Assembly (NCBI RefSeq): GCF_902497555.1
Contig: NZ_CABVGP010000002.1
Location: 818,501 to 882,500, forward strand
Reading direction: 5' to 3'
From: Amycolatopsis camponoti
GTDB taxonomy: Bacteria > Actinomycetota > Actinomycetes > Mycobacteriales > Pseudonocardiaceae
Length of the DNA stretch: 64,000 bases
The notes under the pieces are model-generated. The model ran no database searches and was not told where the DNA came from. It saw only the letters and a list, made by a program, of their open reading frames with translations. Below are positions 1-8,107 of the stretch, in pieces (within the stretch, counting starts at the first letter, position 1; each line of letters starts with the position of its first letter). The translations under genes and the position numbers were made by a program.

Positions 1-498
1 GGAGGCCCCTTCCCGTACCCGCAGAACGACGGCGTCGTCTTCGACAACCGGGAGGGCATCCTCCCGTCCTGCGCGTCGGGCTACTACCACGAGTACACGG
101 TGCCGACGCCCGGCTCGAGCACCCGCGGCACGCGCCGCATCGTGACCGGCTCGGGCGGCGAGTACTTCTACACCGGTGACCACTACGCGACCTTCAAGGT
201 CATCGACATCAGCGGCGGCGGCACGACCCACGCCTGCGGCGACCTGTCCGGCTTGACGAAGATCGGCTACTCCCAGCTGTCGGCGGCGGCTCGCACGGTG
301 GTCGACAACGTCCGCGGCGGGGCGACGAGCAGCACGACCTACGAGAACCGGGAAGGTGTCCTCCCGGCCTGCGCGTCCGGCTACTACAAGCTCTTCACCG
401 TGGGTACGAACGACCGCGTGATCTCCGGCAAGGCGGGCGAGCTGGCCTACACGCCCGACCACTACGTCACCTTCAAGCGGATCGACCTGAATTCCTGA
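1..498 (+). CDS. Secreted tandem guanyl-specific ribonuclease (RNase Sa/N1 family), 5'-truncated
   Basis: The reading frame is open from base 1, so the start and signal peptide lie outside the window; 165 codons are visible. Two copies of the RNase Sa fold follow each other. Counting from base 1, domain 1 (about 1-70) keeps the guanine-binding Glu18 (NREG), the general base Glu31 (YYHEY), Arg42 and Arg46 (TRGTRR) and His61 (GDHY). These match Glu41, Glu54, Arg65, Arg69 and His85 of RNase Sa. Domain 2 (about 77-165) keeps Glu118 and His154, but Leu131 replaces the general base and the arginine loop is shortened. The family cleaves RNA after guanosine and is exported. Domain 1 is predicted active and domain 2 inactive. 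No barstar-like inhibitor gene is visible beside it. Confidence 0.85.
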   Translation, partial: GGPFPYPQNDGVVFDNREGILPSCASGYYHEYTVPTPGSSTRGTRRIVTGSGGEYFYTGDHYATFKVIDISGGGTTHACGDLSGLTKIGYSQLSAAARTVVDNVRGGATSSTTYENREGVLPACASGYYKLFTVGTNDRVISGKAGELAYTPDHYVTFKRIDLNS

Positions 499-565
499 GT
501 TTCCGTGCAACGCGCCGCGCTTCCCCGCCCGTGAGTACCGGTGGAACATCGGACGGGGAGGCGCG

Positions 566-1081
566 ATGCGGTCAGGGGACGAGGCGGGGTTCCGGGAGTT
601 CGCCAGGGAACGGGCGCTGCCGCTGCGGCGGACGGCGTTCCTCCTGTGCGGTGACTGGCACCTGGCCGAAGACCTCGTCCAGGTCGCGCTCATCAAGCTC
701 TACCGGGTCTGGCCGAAGGTCGCCCGGACGGGGCCCGTCGACAACTACGCGAGACAGGTCCTGCTCCGCTGCTGGCTCGACGAGCGGCGGCGACCCTGGC
801 GGCGCAACGAGCGTCGCGACGGCGTCGTCCCCGAAGAGCCGCGGTTCGATCCGGCCGACGCCGGCATCTCCGGTGACCTGCTCCGCGCCCTCGCCGAGGT
901 TCCGCCGAAACAGCGCGCCGCCGTCGTGCTCCGCTATTGCGCCGATCTCCCGGTCGCCGACGTCGCGAAGGCACTGCGCTGCTCGGAAGGAACCGTCCGG
1001 AGCCAAGCCGCGCGCGGGCTCGAAGCGCTGCGCGCGGCTTTGACGCGGCTGGAGTCCTCGGCCGCGGAGAGGAGCGTGTGA
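566..1081 (+). CDS. ECF sigma factor, SigE-like actinobacterial family
   Basis: 171 residues. Sigma region 2 covers about residues 10-80 (FREFARER, then WHLAEDLVQ) and region 4 about 105-158, with the helix-turn-helix DVAKALRCSEGTVRSQ. Length and order fit the short SigE-type group of actinobacteria, which recruits RNA polymerase to a small set of promoters. The ATG follows the Shine-Dalgarno sequence ggggagg. The stop codon shares one base with the ATG of the next gene, so the two are translationally coupled. That gene encodes a membrane-anchored protein, the usual setting for a sigma/anti-sigma pair. The signal sensed is unknown. Confidence 0.85.
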   Translation: MRSGDEAGFREFARERALPLRRTAFLLCGDWHLAEDLVQVALIKLYRVWPKVARTGPVDNYARQVLLRCWLDERRRPWRRNERRDGVVPEEPRFDPADAGISGDLLRALAEVPPKQRAAVVLRYCADLPVADVAKALRCSEGTVRSQAARGLEALRAALTRLESSAAERSV

Positions 1082-1884
1082 TGACCGACCTGGAGACCAG
1101 GCTGCGCGAGGTGGTGCTCGCCGAGCCTCCCCTCGGGTTCGACCCCGACGACGTCGCGACGAAGGCGGCGAAGCGGCTTCGCAACCGCCGCGCGACCGTG
1201 GCGACCGTGGCCGTGACGCTGGGGATCGCCGGCGCCGCGGTCGTGGCGCTGCGGCCGTCGCCGCCACCGCCCGTACCCCCGGCGGCGACGTACCTGCCGC
1301 CGGTGATCGTGGTCAAACCGCCGCAGCAGCCGCAGACCCCGCTGGAACTGCGGAACCTGGCGCACCTCAAGGAAGTGCTGCCCGCGGTGATCCCGGGTGC
1401 GCGCAAGATCGTCATCGACAGCTTCTACAGCATGGGTGGCGAGCTGCACGCCGACGAGATGAGCACGAGCATTTCCTTCGTCGACCACGAGGGGAAGGGA
1501 CACAGCTTCACCCTCGCGATCCTGGGGAAGCTCACGGTGGCGCGGAACACGCTGCCGGTGTCGCAGGCGTGCCCGCCGGGCGGCCGGATGCGGTGCGACA
1601 GGATCCCCCGGCCGGACGGCAGCACGGTCGTGATCTCGGAGGTCTCCGAAGGAGGACTGCCGGGCGCGCCGCCGTCCACCACGGTGGCCGGGCGCGCGGC
1701 TGCCCACTACCGCGTCGACGGCACCTCCGTCGACGTCAGCGACCTCGGGCGGGTCGCCCCGATGACGGCGGCCGAGCTGGGCCTCCCCGCTCCACGGATC
1801 GACGCCCCCGCCGGGGACGGGCTCGTGCTCGACGACCGGCAGCTGATCGCCCTCGTCACCGACCCGGGCTTCGTCGCCCAGTAG
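1081..1884 (+). CDS. Single-pass membrane protein, putative anti-sigma factor
   Basis: 267 residues from the ATG that overlaps the sigma factor stop. The cytoplasmic N-terminus (about 1-35, charged) is followed by one membrane segment (about 36-56, rich in A, V and G), a Pro-rich linker (PPPPVPP) and an extracytoplasmic domain of about 200 residues with no family I recognise. The topology and tight coupling suggest that it controls the upstream sigma factor, but no zinc-binding HxxxCxxC anti-sigma motif is visible, so this role rests on context alone. A longer reading frame extends upstream inside the sigma gene. The overlapping ATG is preferred because it fits the coupled arrangement. Confidence 0.65.
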   Translation: MTDLETRLREVVLAEPPLGFDPDDVATKAAKRLRNRRATVATVAVTLGIAGAAVVALRPSPPPPVPPAATYLPPVIVVKPPQQPQTPLELRNLAHLKEVLPAVIPGARKIVIDSFYSMGGELHADEMSTSISFVDHEGKGHSFTLAILGKLTVARNTLPVSQACPPGGRMRCDRIPRPDGSTVVISEVSEGGLPGAPPSTTVAGRAAAHYRVDGTSVDVSDLGRVAPMTAAELGLPAPRIDAPAGDGLVLDDRQLIALVTDPGFVAQ

Positions 1885-1998
1885 GGGGACGCCGGCGCCG
1901 GGTGTGGTCCAGGGGGACACGCCCGGTGCCGGTGGCGTTCACCGGTTCCGCGCGGAAAACGGGCAGACTGATCTCAGCGACAGGGGATTGGAGTTGCC

Positions 1999-2727
1999 GT
2001 GTACCGGGTTTTCGAGGCGCTCGACGAGCTCGTCACCATCGTCGAGGAGGCGCGCGGCGTCCCGATGACGTCCAGCTGCGTGGTGCCCCGCGGAGACGTC
2101 CTCGAACTCCTCGACGACGTCCGCGACGCACTGCCGGCGGAGGTCGACGACGCGCAGGACGTGCTCGACAAGCGTGACGACCTGATCCACGCCGCCCGCA
2201 AGGAGGCGGGGGAGACGGTCGCCGGCGCGAACGCCGAGGCCGAGCGCGCGATCGCCGACGCCACCGACGAAGCCGAGCGCATCCTGGCCGACGCGCGCGC
2301 CCGCGCCGAGCAGATGCTCGCCGACGCGCACGACCAGTCCGACCGCACGGTCGCGGCGGGCCAGGCCGAGTACCAGAACCTCACGGACCGTTCGCGCGCC
2401 GAGTCCGAGCGCATGATCCAGGCCGGCCGCGACGCCTACGACCGCGCCATCGAGGACGGCCGTCTCGAGCAGTCCCGGCTGGTCGCGCAGACCGAGGTCG
2501 TCCAGGCGGCGCACGCGGAGTCCGCGCGCATCGTCGACGAGGCCCACGCGGAGGCCGACCGCCAGCGCGCGGACTGCGACGCGTACGTGGACGGGAAGCT
2601 CGCGGAGTTCTCGGAGCTGCTGGCGACGACGCTGCGGACGGTCGACTCGGGCCGCAACCACCTGCGCTCCCCGGCGAACCTGCCGAGCTCGGGTGGCCGC
2701 CCGACGCTCTACGACTACCAGGTGTGA
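1999..2727 (+). CDS. sepIVA: SepIVA-like DivIVA-domain septation protein
   Basis: 242 residues. The GTG start follows ttggag at suitable spacing. The N-terminus (YRVFEALDELVTIVEEARG) begins like mycobacterial SepIVA. Residues about 55-210 form one long Ala/Glu/Arg/Asp-rich coiled coil, and the C-terminus is short and disordered. SepIVA is a cytoplasmic DivIVA-like protein needed for septation and polar growth in mycobacteria. Gene order supports the call: in Mycobacterium the homologue lies directly upstream of the DUF177 gene, rnc and fpg, as here. Assignment is from start sequence, architecture and synteny. Confidence 0.8.
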   Translation: MYRVFEALDELVTIVEEARGVPMTSSCVVPRGDVLELLDDVRDALPAEVDDAQDVLDKRDDLIHAARKEAGETVAGANAEAERAIADATDEAERILADARARAEQMLADAHDQSDRTVAAGQAEYQNLTDRSRAESERMIQAGRDAYDRAIEDGRLEQSRLVAQTEVVQAAHAESARIVDEAHAEADRQRADCDAYVDGKLAEFSELLATTLRTVDSGRNHLRSPANLPSSGGRPTLYDYQV

Positions 2728-2786
2728 CGAGTCTCTCACCTCTCGCGGGACGCCGTCCGCGCCTCGGCCGGTAGGTCCGACCTGCG

Positions 2787-2816
2787 CGGGTGCCAGCTCG
2801 AAAGGGGTGGCACCCG
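2787..2816 (+). terminator. Hairpin between sepIVA and the DUF177-rpmF operon
   Basis: A 9-bp perfect stem (cgggtgcca pairing with tggcacccg) has a 12-base loop. It begins 60 bases after sepIVA and ends 18 bases before the DUF177 start. It has no T-tract. It could be a weak terminator of sepIVA or a leader structure of the downstream operon. Confidence 0.45.
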
Positions 2817-2834
2817 GTGCGTACTCTGGACTGG

Positions 2835-3437
2835 ATGTCCGAGAACAAGACCCCCCAGCTCGACGACCGCAGCCCCTGGGTGATCGACACCCGGGAGCTC
2901 GGCCGTCACGCCGGCCTGAGCCGCGCCCTCACGCGCAGCGTGCCGGTGGAGACGCCCCTCGGCGTCCCCGATGTCATCACCATCGACGCGGGCTCCGAGC
3001 TCAAGCTCGACCTGCTGCTCGAGTCCGTCGTCGAAGGCGTCCTGGTCAGCGGCACCGCCACGGCGACCGCGAAGGGCACCTGCGCGCGCTGCCTCGACCC
3101 GCTGACCGAGGAGGTCGAGGTCGAGGTCCAGGAGCTGTTCGCCTACCCGGGCTCGGCCACCGAGGAGACCACCGACGAGGACGAGATCCCCCGGTTGATC
3201 GACGACCGGATCGACCTCGAGCCCATCGTGCGCGACGCCGTCGTGCTCGCCCTGCCGCTGGCGCCGCTGTGCACCGAAGACTGCGCCGGGCTCTGCATCG
3301 ACTGCGGCGTCAAGTGGGCCGATCTCGAGCCCGGACACGGGCATGAGAAGATAGACCCTCGGTGGGCCGCACTGGTCGAGCGCTTCGACGAGAATGCGGG
3401 CGAGCAGCCTGCGCCGGGTCCCGCCGAGCAAGCCTGA
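2835..3437 (+). CDS. DUF177 (YceD-type) protein
   Basis: 200 residues from ATG 2835, where [11 protein letters not shown] begins. An in-frame upstream extension exists but runs through the preceding hairpin, so the later ATG is preferred. The DUF177 domain shows its cysteine motifs, CARC near residue 78 and [12 protein letters not shown] near 146-157, in an acidic protein. YceD proteins are almost always encoded next to rpmF and are implicated in 23S rRNA or large-subunit biogenesis. The exact biochemical role is not established. rpmF follows after 70 bases and rnc after that, probably as one transcript. Confidence 0.85.
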   Translation: MSENKTPQLDDRSPWVIDTRELGRHAGLSRALTRSVPVETPLGVPDVITIDAGSELKLDLLLESVVEGVLVSGTATATAKGTCARCLDPLTEEVEVEVQELFAYPGSATEETTDEDEIPRLIDDRIDLEPIVRDAVVLALPLAPLCTEDCAGLCIDCGVKWADLEPGHGHEKIDPRWAALVERFDENAGEQPAPGPAEQA

Positions 3438-3507
3438 CGAGCGCCCCAGCTCGTTGCGGAGGAAGTTCGCTCGCACCGCGAGCAGACCGTCTTAAGGAGA
3501 TCTACTC

Positions 3508-3690
3508 GTGGCCGTCCCGAAGCGGAAGATGTCGCGATCCAACACGCGCTCCCGCCGCAGCCAGTGGAAGGCGGCTCCGGTGCAGCTGGTGCCCTGCTCC
3601 AACCGCGCCTGCAAGCAGCCGAAGCTCCAGCACATCGCGTGCCCGTCGTGCGGCCAGCACAACGGCCGCCAGGTCGTCGAGCCCGCCTGA
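3508..3690 (+). CDS. rpmF: 50S ribosomal protein L32
   Basis: 60 residues, the usual L32 length. It opens with [19 protein letters not shown], the highly conserved L32 N-terminus that contacts 23S rRNA. The GTG start is preceded by a strong Shine-Dalgarno (aaggaga, 3494-3500). This is the zinc-binding form: CSNRAC and CPSC supply four cysteines, with four residues between the first pair instead of the more common two. Many actinobacteria also carry a zinc-free paralogue used under zinc starvation. None is seen in this window. Confidence 0.95.
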   Translation: MAVPKRKMSRSNTRSRRSQWKAAPVQLVPCSNRACKQPKLQHIACPSCGQHNGRQVVEPA

Positions 3691-3703
3691 TCGGGTAGCC
3701 GAC

Positions 3704-4453
3704 ATGGGGGGCAAGACGCCCGGGGGACCACCAGCCGATCCGGCGCCGTTGCTCGAAGCGCTCGGGGTCACACTCGACCCCGAGCTGCTCGAGCTGTCGC
3801 TGACCCACCGTTCGTACGCGTACGAAAACGGGGGCCTGCCGCCGAACGAGCGGCTGGAGTTCCTCGGTGACGCCGTGCTCGGCCTGGTCGTCACCGATCA
3901 CCTGTACACCACGCATCCCGACCTGCCCGAAGGTCAGCTCGCGAAGCTCCGCGCCAGCGTCGTCAACATGCACGCGCTGGCGCGGGTCGCCCGCGGGCTC
4001 GGCGAGGGCGGGCTCGGGGCGCATCTGCTGCTGGGCAAGGGCGAAGAGCTCACCGGCGGGCGGAACAAGGCGAGCATCCTCGCGGACGGCCTGGAAGCCG
4101 TCATCGGGGCCGTCTACCTCGAGCACGGCATCGAGATCGCCCGCAAGCTCGTGCACCACCTCTTCGACGGCCTGCTCGCCGAAGCCCCGCTGCGCGGCGC
4201 CGGTCTCGACTGGAAGACCAGCCTGCAGGAGCAGACGGCGTCGGCCGGTCTCGGCGTGCCCGAGTACCGCGTCGAGGACACCGGTCCGGACCACCGCAAG
4301 GAGTTCACGGCCACCGTGCTCGTCGCCGGCCGCCCGATGGGCAACGGCAACGGGTCGACGAAGAAGGAAGCCGAGCAGAAGGCCGCCGAGACGGCTTGGC
4401 GCTCGCTGTCGGCCGAGCTCGAAGCCGAGAAGAAGGACGAACCGGAGTCCTGA
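3704..4453 (+). CDS. rnc: Ribonuclease III
   Basis: 249 residues from ATG 3704, 13 bases after the rpmF stop. The RNase III domain (about 12-160) has the signature [12 protein letters not shown], with catalytic acidic residues Glu52 and Asp56, and the second acidic site [14 protein letters not shown] double-stranded RNA-binding domain follows at about 172-240 (DWKTSLQEQ, then [17 protein letters not shown]). The enzyme cuts double-stranded RNA in rRNA and mRNA processing as a dimer with magnesium. The C-terminus ends in a charged tail ([10 protein letters not shown]). Position after sepIVA, DUF177 and rpmF is conserved in actinobacteria. Confidence 0.95.
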   Translation: MGGKTPGGPPADPAPLLEALGVTLDPELLELSLTHRSYAYENGGLPPNERLEFLGDAVLGLVVTDHLYTTHPDLPEGQLAKLRASVVNMHALARVARGLGEGGLGAHLLLGKGEELTGGRNKASILADGLEAVIGAVYLEHGIEIARKLVHHLFDGLLAEAPLRGAGLDWKTSLQEQTASAGLGVPEYRVEDTGPDHRKEFTATVLVAGRPMGNGNGSTKKEAEQKAAETAWRSLSAELEAEKKDEPES

Positions 4454-4469
4454 TCACCGGGAACCTCCG

Positions 4470-4499
4470 TTGACGATTTCCCGAACCGCTCAGTAGCGT
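4470..4499 (+). promoter_or_regulatory. Predicted housekeeping promoter of the PL6 lyase gene
   Basis: ttgacg and tagcgt are separated by 18 bases. The site lies between rnc and the lyase gene and would give a leader of about 40 bases. It implies the lyase can be transcribed separately from the rnc block. Confidence 0.5.
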
Positions 4500-4543
4500 G
4501 TGGCGATCCGCCGCGCTCGTACCTGACTGAGAGGTTTGGCGGA

Positions 4544-5896
4544 ATGCGTCTGTTCTTCGTCCCCTTGCTCGCGGCGGCGCTCGTCGTCGTGCCCGGACCG
4601 GCGGCCTCGGCCGCGCAGGTCCGCGTCACGTCGCTTTCGGCGCTGCAGTCCGCTATGGACAAAGCGAACCCCGGCGACACGATCGTGCTCGCCGACGGCT
4701 CCTACTCCGCGGGCTCGACGCTGTCGATCAAGCGGTCCGGCACGAGCGCCGCGCCGGTGACCGTCGCCGCGGAGCACACCGGCCAGGCCACGATCACCGG
4801 CTCGAAGACGTTCGCCTTCGCGAGCGGCGTCTCGAACGTCGTGCTGCGGGGGTTCAAGTTCCGGGGCAGCGCGAAGCTGAGCGTCCCGGCCGGCGCGCCG
4901 GGCAACCGCTTGACCCGCAACGACTTCCAGCTCTCGACCGACGGCAACTGGGTGACGGTCAGCGGCGACGACACCGTCGTCGACCGCAACGTCTTCCAGA
5001 ACCGCACCACCCAGGGCGTGTTCCTGCAGATCCTCGGGCCGTCCGGCGCGATGGCCAAGCACGTCCACGTGCACCACAACTACTTCTACAACCACCAGTT
5101 CAGCGGCTCGAACGGTGGCGAGTCGATCCGGCTGGGCCTCAGTGACCACCAGTCGTACACGGCCAACGCGCTGATCGAGAACAACCTGTTCGAGAAGGCC
5201 GACGGCGACAGCGAGGCGATCTCCGTCAAGTCGTCGGACAACGTGGTGCGGTACAACACGATCCGCGACAGCAAGGGCTACATAGTCCTGCGCCACGGCA
5301 ACCGCAGCGTCGTCGAGGGCAATGTCCTCTTCGGATCGGGAATCCGGTTCCACGGGAACGACCACAAGATCGTGAACAACTACGTCGCGAACTCCGGCGA
5401 CCGCGCGATCGTCTTCGGGTCCGGCGACGAGGCCGACAGCGGGCCGACCAGCAAGCTCCACGATCGACCCGATCGGGTGACGGTCGCGTACAACACGGTG
5501 CTGGGCTCGAAGAGCGTGATCGACGGCGACGGCGGCGACTTCAAGCCGAAGGACTGCGTGGTCGCGGACAACATCGTCAAGGGGACGTCCGGCCCGCTCG
5601 TGACGCTGCCCGGCGGGTCGACGGTGAAGTACGAAGGCAACATCACCTTCGGCGGGTCGGCCGGGATCCCGTCCCGTTCGGTGGACCCGAAGCTGGTGAA
5701 GGACGCGGCCGGGCTGTACCGGCTGGCGTCGGGGAGCCCGGCGATCGACGCGGGCGTGGGTTCGTACCCGTTCGCGGCGAAGGACTTCGACCTGCAGTCC
5801 CGTTCGGGCGCTTTCGACGTCGGGGCCGACGAGTTCCTCGCCGGCGCCACCCGCGTTCCGCTGACGAAGGCCGACGTCGGCCCGGCCGCTCCGTAG
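4544..5896 (+). CDS. Secreted polysaccharide lyase family 6 (alginate lyase/chondroitinase B-like)
   Basis: 450 residues with a Sec signal peptide ([16 protein letters not shown], cleavage after ASA near residue 23) and then a right-handed beta-helix of repeated short strands. Lys229 and Arg250 are 21 residues apart, exactly like catalytic Lys250 and Arg271 of chondroitinase B. Asp222 and Glu224 lie where that enzyme has its calcium ligands Glu243 and Glu245. The NGGESIRLG and VLRHGNR motifs are typical of PL6. The family cleaves uronic-acid polymers, alginate or dermatan sulfate, by beta-elimination with calcium. Substrate cannot be fixed from sequence. The gene lies between rnc and mutM. 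Confidence 0.85.
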   Translation: MRLFFVPLLAAALVVVPGPAASAAQVRVTSLSALQSAMDKANPGDTIVLADGSYSAGSTLSIKRSGTSAAPVTVAAEHTGQATITGSKTFAFASGVSNVVLRGFKFRGSAKLSVPAGAPGNRLTRNDFQLSTDGNWVTVSGDDTVVDRNVFQNRTTQGVFLQILGPSGAMAKHVHVHHNYFYNHQFSGSNGGESIRLGLSDHQSYTANALIENNLFEKADGDSEAISVKSSDNVVRYNTIRDSKGYIVLRHGNRSVVEGNVLFGSGIRFHGNDHKIVNNYVANSGDRAIVFGSGDEADSGPTSKLHDRPDRVTVAYNTVLGSKSVIDGDGGDFKPKDCVVADNIVKGTSGPLVTLPGGSTVKYEGNITFGGSAGIPSRSVDPKLVKDAAGLYRLASGSPAIDAGVGSYPFAAKDFDLQSRSGAFDVGADEFLAGATRVPLTKADVGPAAP

Positions 5897-5937
5897 CCTT
5901 CGCGAAAACTGTCGTACCTCCCGGGCACAATGAACGC

Positions 5938-6807
5938 ATGCCCGAACTCCCCGAGGTCGAAGTCGTCCGCGTGGGCCTCCAGGCGCACGTCGCGGGCCGG
6001 ACCATCCGCGAGGCGGAGGTCCTGCACCCGCGCGCCATCCGCCGGCACGCGCTGGGCGCGGAGGACTTCACGAAGCGGCTGGCCGGCACCCGCGTCGAGG
6101 CCGCGCGGCGCCGTGGCAAGTACCTGTGGCTGGAGCTGTCCGACAAGGAGGCGCTGCTGGCGCACCTCGGGATGAGCGGGCAGATGCTCGTCCAGCCCGA
6201 GGGCGCGCCGGACGAGAAGCACCTGCGCGTCCGGCTGCGCTTCGACGACGACGGTCCTGAGCTGCGTTTCGTCGACCAGCGGACGTTCGGCGGCCTGGCG
6301 CTCGACGACCTCAGTGACATCGGCAGCGAGGTGCTGCTCCCGGACACGATCGCGCACATCGCGCGCGACCCGATGGACCCGGCGTTCGACCTCGACGCGG
6401 CGGTGCGCGCGCTGCGGTCGCGGCGCACCGAGGTCAAGCGGGCGCTGCTGGACCAGACGCTGGTGTCGGGCATCGGCAACATCTACGCGGACGAGGCGCT
6501 GTGGCGGGCCCGCCTGCACTGGTCCCGGCCGACCGAGAAGCTGACCCTGGCCAAGGGGCGCGAGCTGCTGTCCGCGGCGTCGGACGTGATGAACGCGGCG
6601 CTGGGCGCGGGCGGGACGTCGTTCGACGCGCTGTACGTGAACATCAACGGGCAGTCGGGGTACTTCGACCGGTCGCTGGACGCGTACGGCCAGGAGGGGC
6701 TGCCGTGCCACCGGTGCGGCACGGCGATCCGGCGGGAGCCGTTCATGAACCGGTCGTCGTTCTCGTGTCCGCGGTGTCAGCCACGCCCTCGGGCCAAACT
6801 TGGGTAG
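5938..6807 (+). CDS. mutM: Formamidopyrimidine-DNA glycosylase
   Basis: 289 residues. The invariant N-terminus MPELPEVE supplies Pro2 (Schiff-base nucleophile) and Glu3. The helix-two-turn-helix region holds [14 protein letters not shown], and the C-terminal zinc finger is CHRCG...CPRC (about residues 257-279). It excises 8-oxoguanine and formamidopyrimidines and cuts the abasic site by beta,delta-elimination. The ATG is only a few bases after a cacaat element, so the mRNA may be nearly leaderless. In mycobacteria fpg directly follows rnc; here the PL6 gene separates them. Confidence 0.95.
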   Translation: MPELPEVEVVRVGLQAHVAGRTIREAEVLHPRAIRRHALGAEDFTKRLAGTRVEAARRRGKYLWLELSDKEALLAHLGMSGQMLVQPEGAPDEKHLRVRLRFDDDGPELRFVDQRTFGGLALDDLSDIGSEVLLPDTIAHIARDPMDPAFDLDAAVRALRSRRTEVKRALLDQTLVSGIGNIYADEALWRARLHWSRPTEKLTLAKGRELLSAASDVMNAALGAGGTSFDALYVNINGQSGYFDRSLDAYGQEGLPCHRCGTAIRREPFMNRSSFSCPRCQPRPRAKLG

Positions 6808-6818
6808 ATAAATAGTGT

Positions 6819-6854
6819 TCAGCTTTCAGCTAAGATGAATGTGCCTGGTAGCTG
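6819..6854 (+). promoter_or_regulatory. AT-rich promoter and candidate operator of the XRE regulator
   Basis: A clear drop in GC precedes the XRE gene. The repeated core agct occurs three times, and cagcta (6827-6832) and tagctg (6849-6854) form an inverted pair flanking a possible -10 element taagat (6831-6836). The layout suits autoregulation by the downstream regulator. Confidence 0.45.
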
Positions 6855-6866
6855 AGGGAGTGCATC

Positions 6867-7301
6867 GTGGCCAAGGAGCCCGGAAAGTCGACGCTGGCCG
6901 ACAAGATCGACCGGCTGTTCCACGTGGTCCGCAGGCCCGATCGGGAGCCGTACAGCAACGAAGAGGTCGCGAAGGCCTGTCGCGAGGCAACAGGCGAGAG
7001 CTTCTCGACGACGTACTTGTGGCAGCTGCGCACGGGCCGCCGTGACAACCCGACGAAGCGTCACCTCGAGGCACTGGCCCAGTTCTTCGGAGTACCTCCG
7101 GCATACTTCTTCGACGACGAGCAGAGCACGAAGATCGCCGAGGAGCTGGCCCTGCTGGGCGCCCTTCGCGACGCGGGGGTCCGCGACCTGGCCCTGCGCG
7201 CGGTGACCCTGTCGGCGGACGGGCTGGACACGATCAGCGACATGGTCGACGCGATCGCCCGGAGGGAGGCCGGTCGCGGCGGACCGAAGAAGGAGGCCTG
7301 A
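6867..7301 (+). CDS. XRE-family regulator, EspR-like
   Basis: 144 residues, GTG start 13 bases after the candidate operator. Residues about 8-82 form an EspR-like helix-turn-helix domain: ADKIDRLFHVVR, NEEVAKACREATGE, TTYLWQLRTGRRDNPTKRHLEALAQFFGVPPAYFFDD. The C-terminal part (about 90-144) is helical and may dimerise, as in EspR. It probably binds its own promoter. A peptidase of the ImmA/IrrE type, which in other systems cleaves a partner XRE repressor, is encoded 236 bases downstream on the same strand. The target genes are unknown. Confidence 0.8.
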   Translation: MAKEPGKSTLADKIDRLFHVVRRPDREPYSNEEVAKACREATGESFSTTYLWQLRTGRRDNPTKRHLEALAQFFGVPPAYFFDDEQSTKIAEELALLGALRDAGVRDLALRAVTLSADGLDTISDMVDAIARREAGRGGPKKEA

Positions 7302-7302
7302 G

Positions 7303-7536
7303 GTGACGGCGTTCGCGATGCCGGGCGCAGCGGGATTCGTCGAGGTCGAGCGGCCAGGCCCCGGCTTGCGCGGGAAGTCGCGCAGCCGGTCGCGCTCTCT
7401 CGCGAGCCATCGAAGCGCCACCTCGTCCGCCGACCCGCAAACCGTGCGACCGATCTTGCTCCTTCCGCGTATCCCCGCCGACGTCGCCGCGTTGAACCGG
7501 CCGGAGCCGTGGGGTCGCGGCGTGAGGGAGGGCTGA
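7303..7536 (+). CDS. Possible small protein of unknown function
   Basis: 77 codons that fit exactly between the XRE and peptidase genes, one base from each. A good Shine-Dalgarno (aaggagg, 7288-7294) stands eight bases before the GTG. Against it, the translated sequence is low-complexity in the middle (SRSRSRS), resembles no family I know, and its third-position GC looks lower than in its neighbours. It may be a real small protein, a decayed gene, or a spacer. Confidence 0.35.
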   Translation: MTAFAMPGAAGFVEVERPGPGLRGKSRSRSRSLASHRSATSSADPQTVRPILLLPRIPADVAALNRPEPWGRGVREG

Positions 7537-7537
7537 C

Positions 7538-8107
7538 GTGGCGCGAACGTCGTGGCGGCGGAGACCGGGACGGGTGCTGTGGAAGCGGGCCCGGGAGGTC
7601 GCCGACGCCGTCACCCTGCCGGAGCCCTTCGATGCCGAGACGTTCGTCGCGAGCCTGGCCGCCGAGCGGGGGCGGCCCATCGAGCTCATGCCCGTCAGCG
7701 CGCCCGAAGGCGCTCCCTGCGGGCTGCTCATGAGCACCGAACGCGCCGACTACATCCTCTACCCGACCACCACCACCGCCCTGCACCGGCAGCACATCCT
7801 GCTCCACGAGGTCGGCCACCTGCTCTGCGGCCACACCGGCCCGGCCGGCGGCGCGGACGGTGTCGCCCTCGACGCCGCCGCCGGGCGGCAGCTCATGCCC
7901 AGCCTTTCGCCCGAGCTGGTTCGGCGCGTGCTCGGCCGCACCACCTACACCGAGGTCGAGGAACGCGAAGCCGAACTGGTCGCGAGCCTGCTCGCCCAGC
8001 GCGTCGTCCGGCCCGGGGAGCCGCGCGAGCTCGCGCCCGACGCCCCGGACGGCCTGCGGCGCTTCGACTCCCTCTTCGGCGGCCGGTCCCGCCGCCGGGC
8101 GCCGTGA
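7538..8107 (+). CDS. ImmA/IrrE-family metallopeptidase-like protein
   Basis: 189 residues. A zinc-protease HEVGH motif (residues 90-94) sits in HILLHEVGHLLCGH. A downstream acidic helix (EVEEREAELVASLLAQRV) supplies the third metal ligand expected for this family. ImmA/IrrE peptidases cleave XRE-type repressors in response to a signal, as with ImmR in ICEBs1 and DdrO in Deinococcus. The upstream EspR-like regulator is the natural candidate substrate. The GTG start follows ggaggg at six bases. The stop overlaps the GTG of the next gene (GTGA), so it is coupled to the membrane protein. Confidence 0.8.
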   Translation: MARTSWRRRPGRVLWKRAREVADAVTLPEPFDAETFVASLAAERGRPIELMPVSAPEGAPCGLLMSTERADYILYPTTTTALHRQHILLHEVGHLLCGHTGPAGGADGVALDAAAGRQLMPSLSPELVRRVLGRTTYTEVEEREAELVASLLAQRVVRPGEPRELAPDAPDGLRRFDSLFGGRSRRRAP

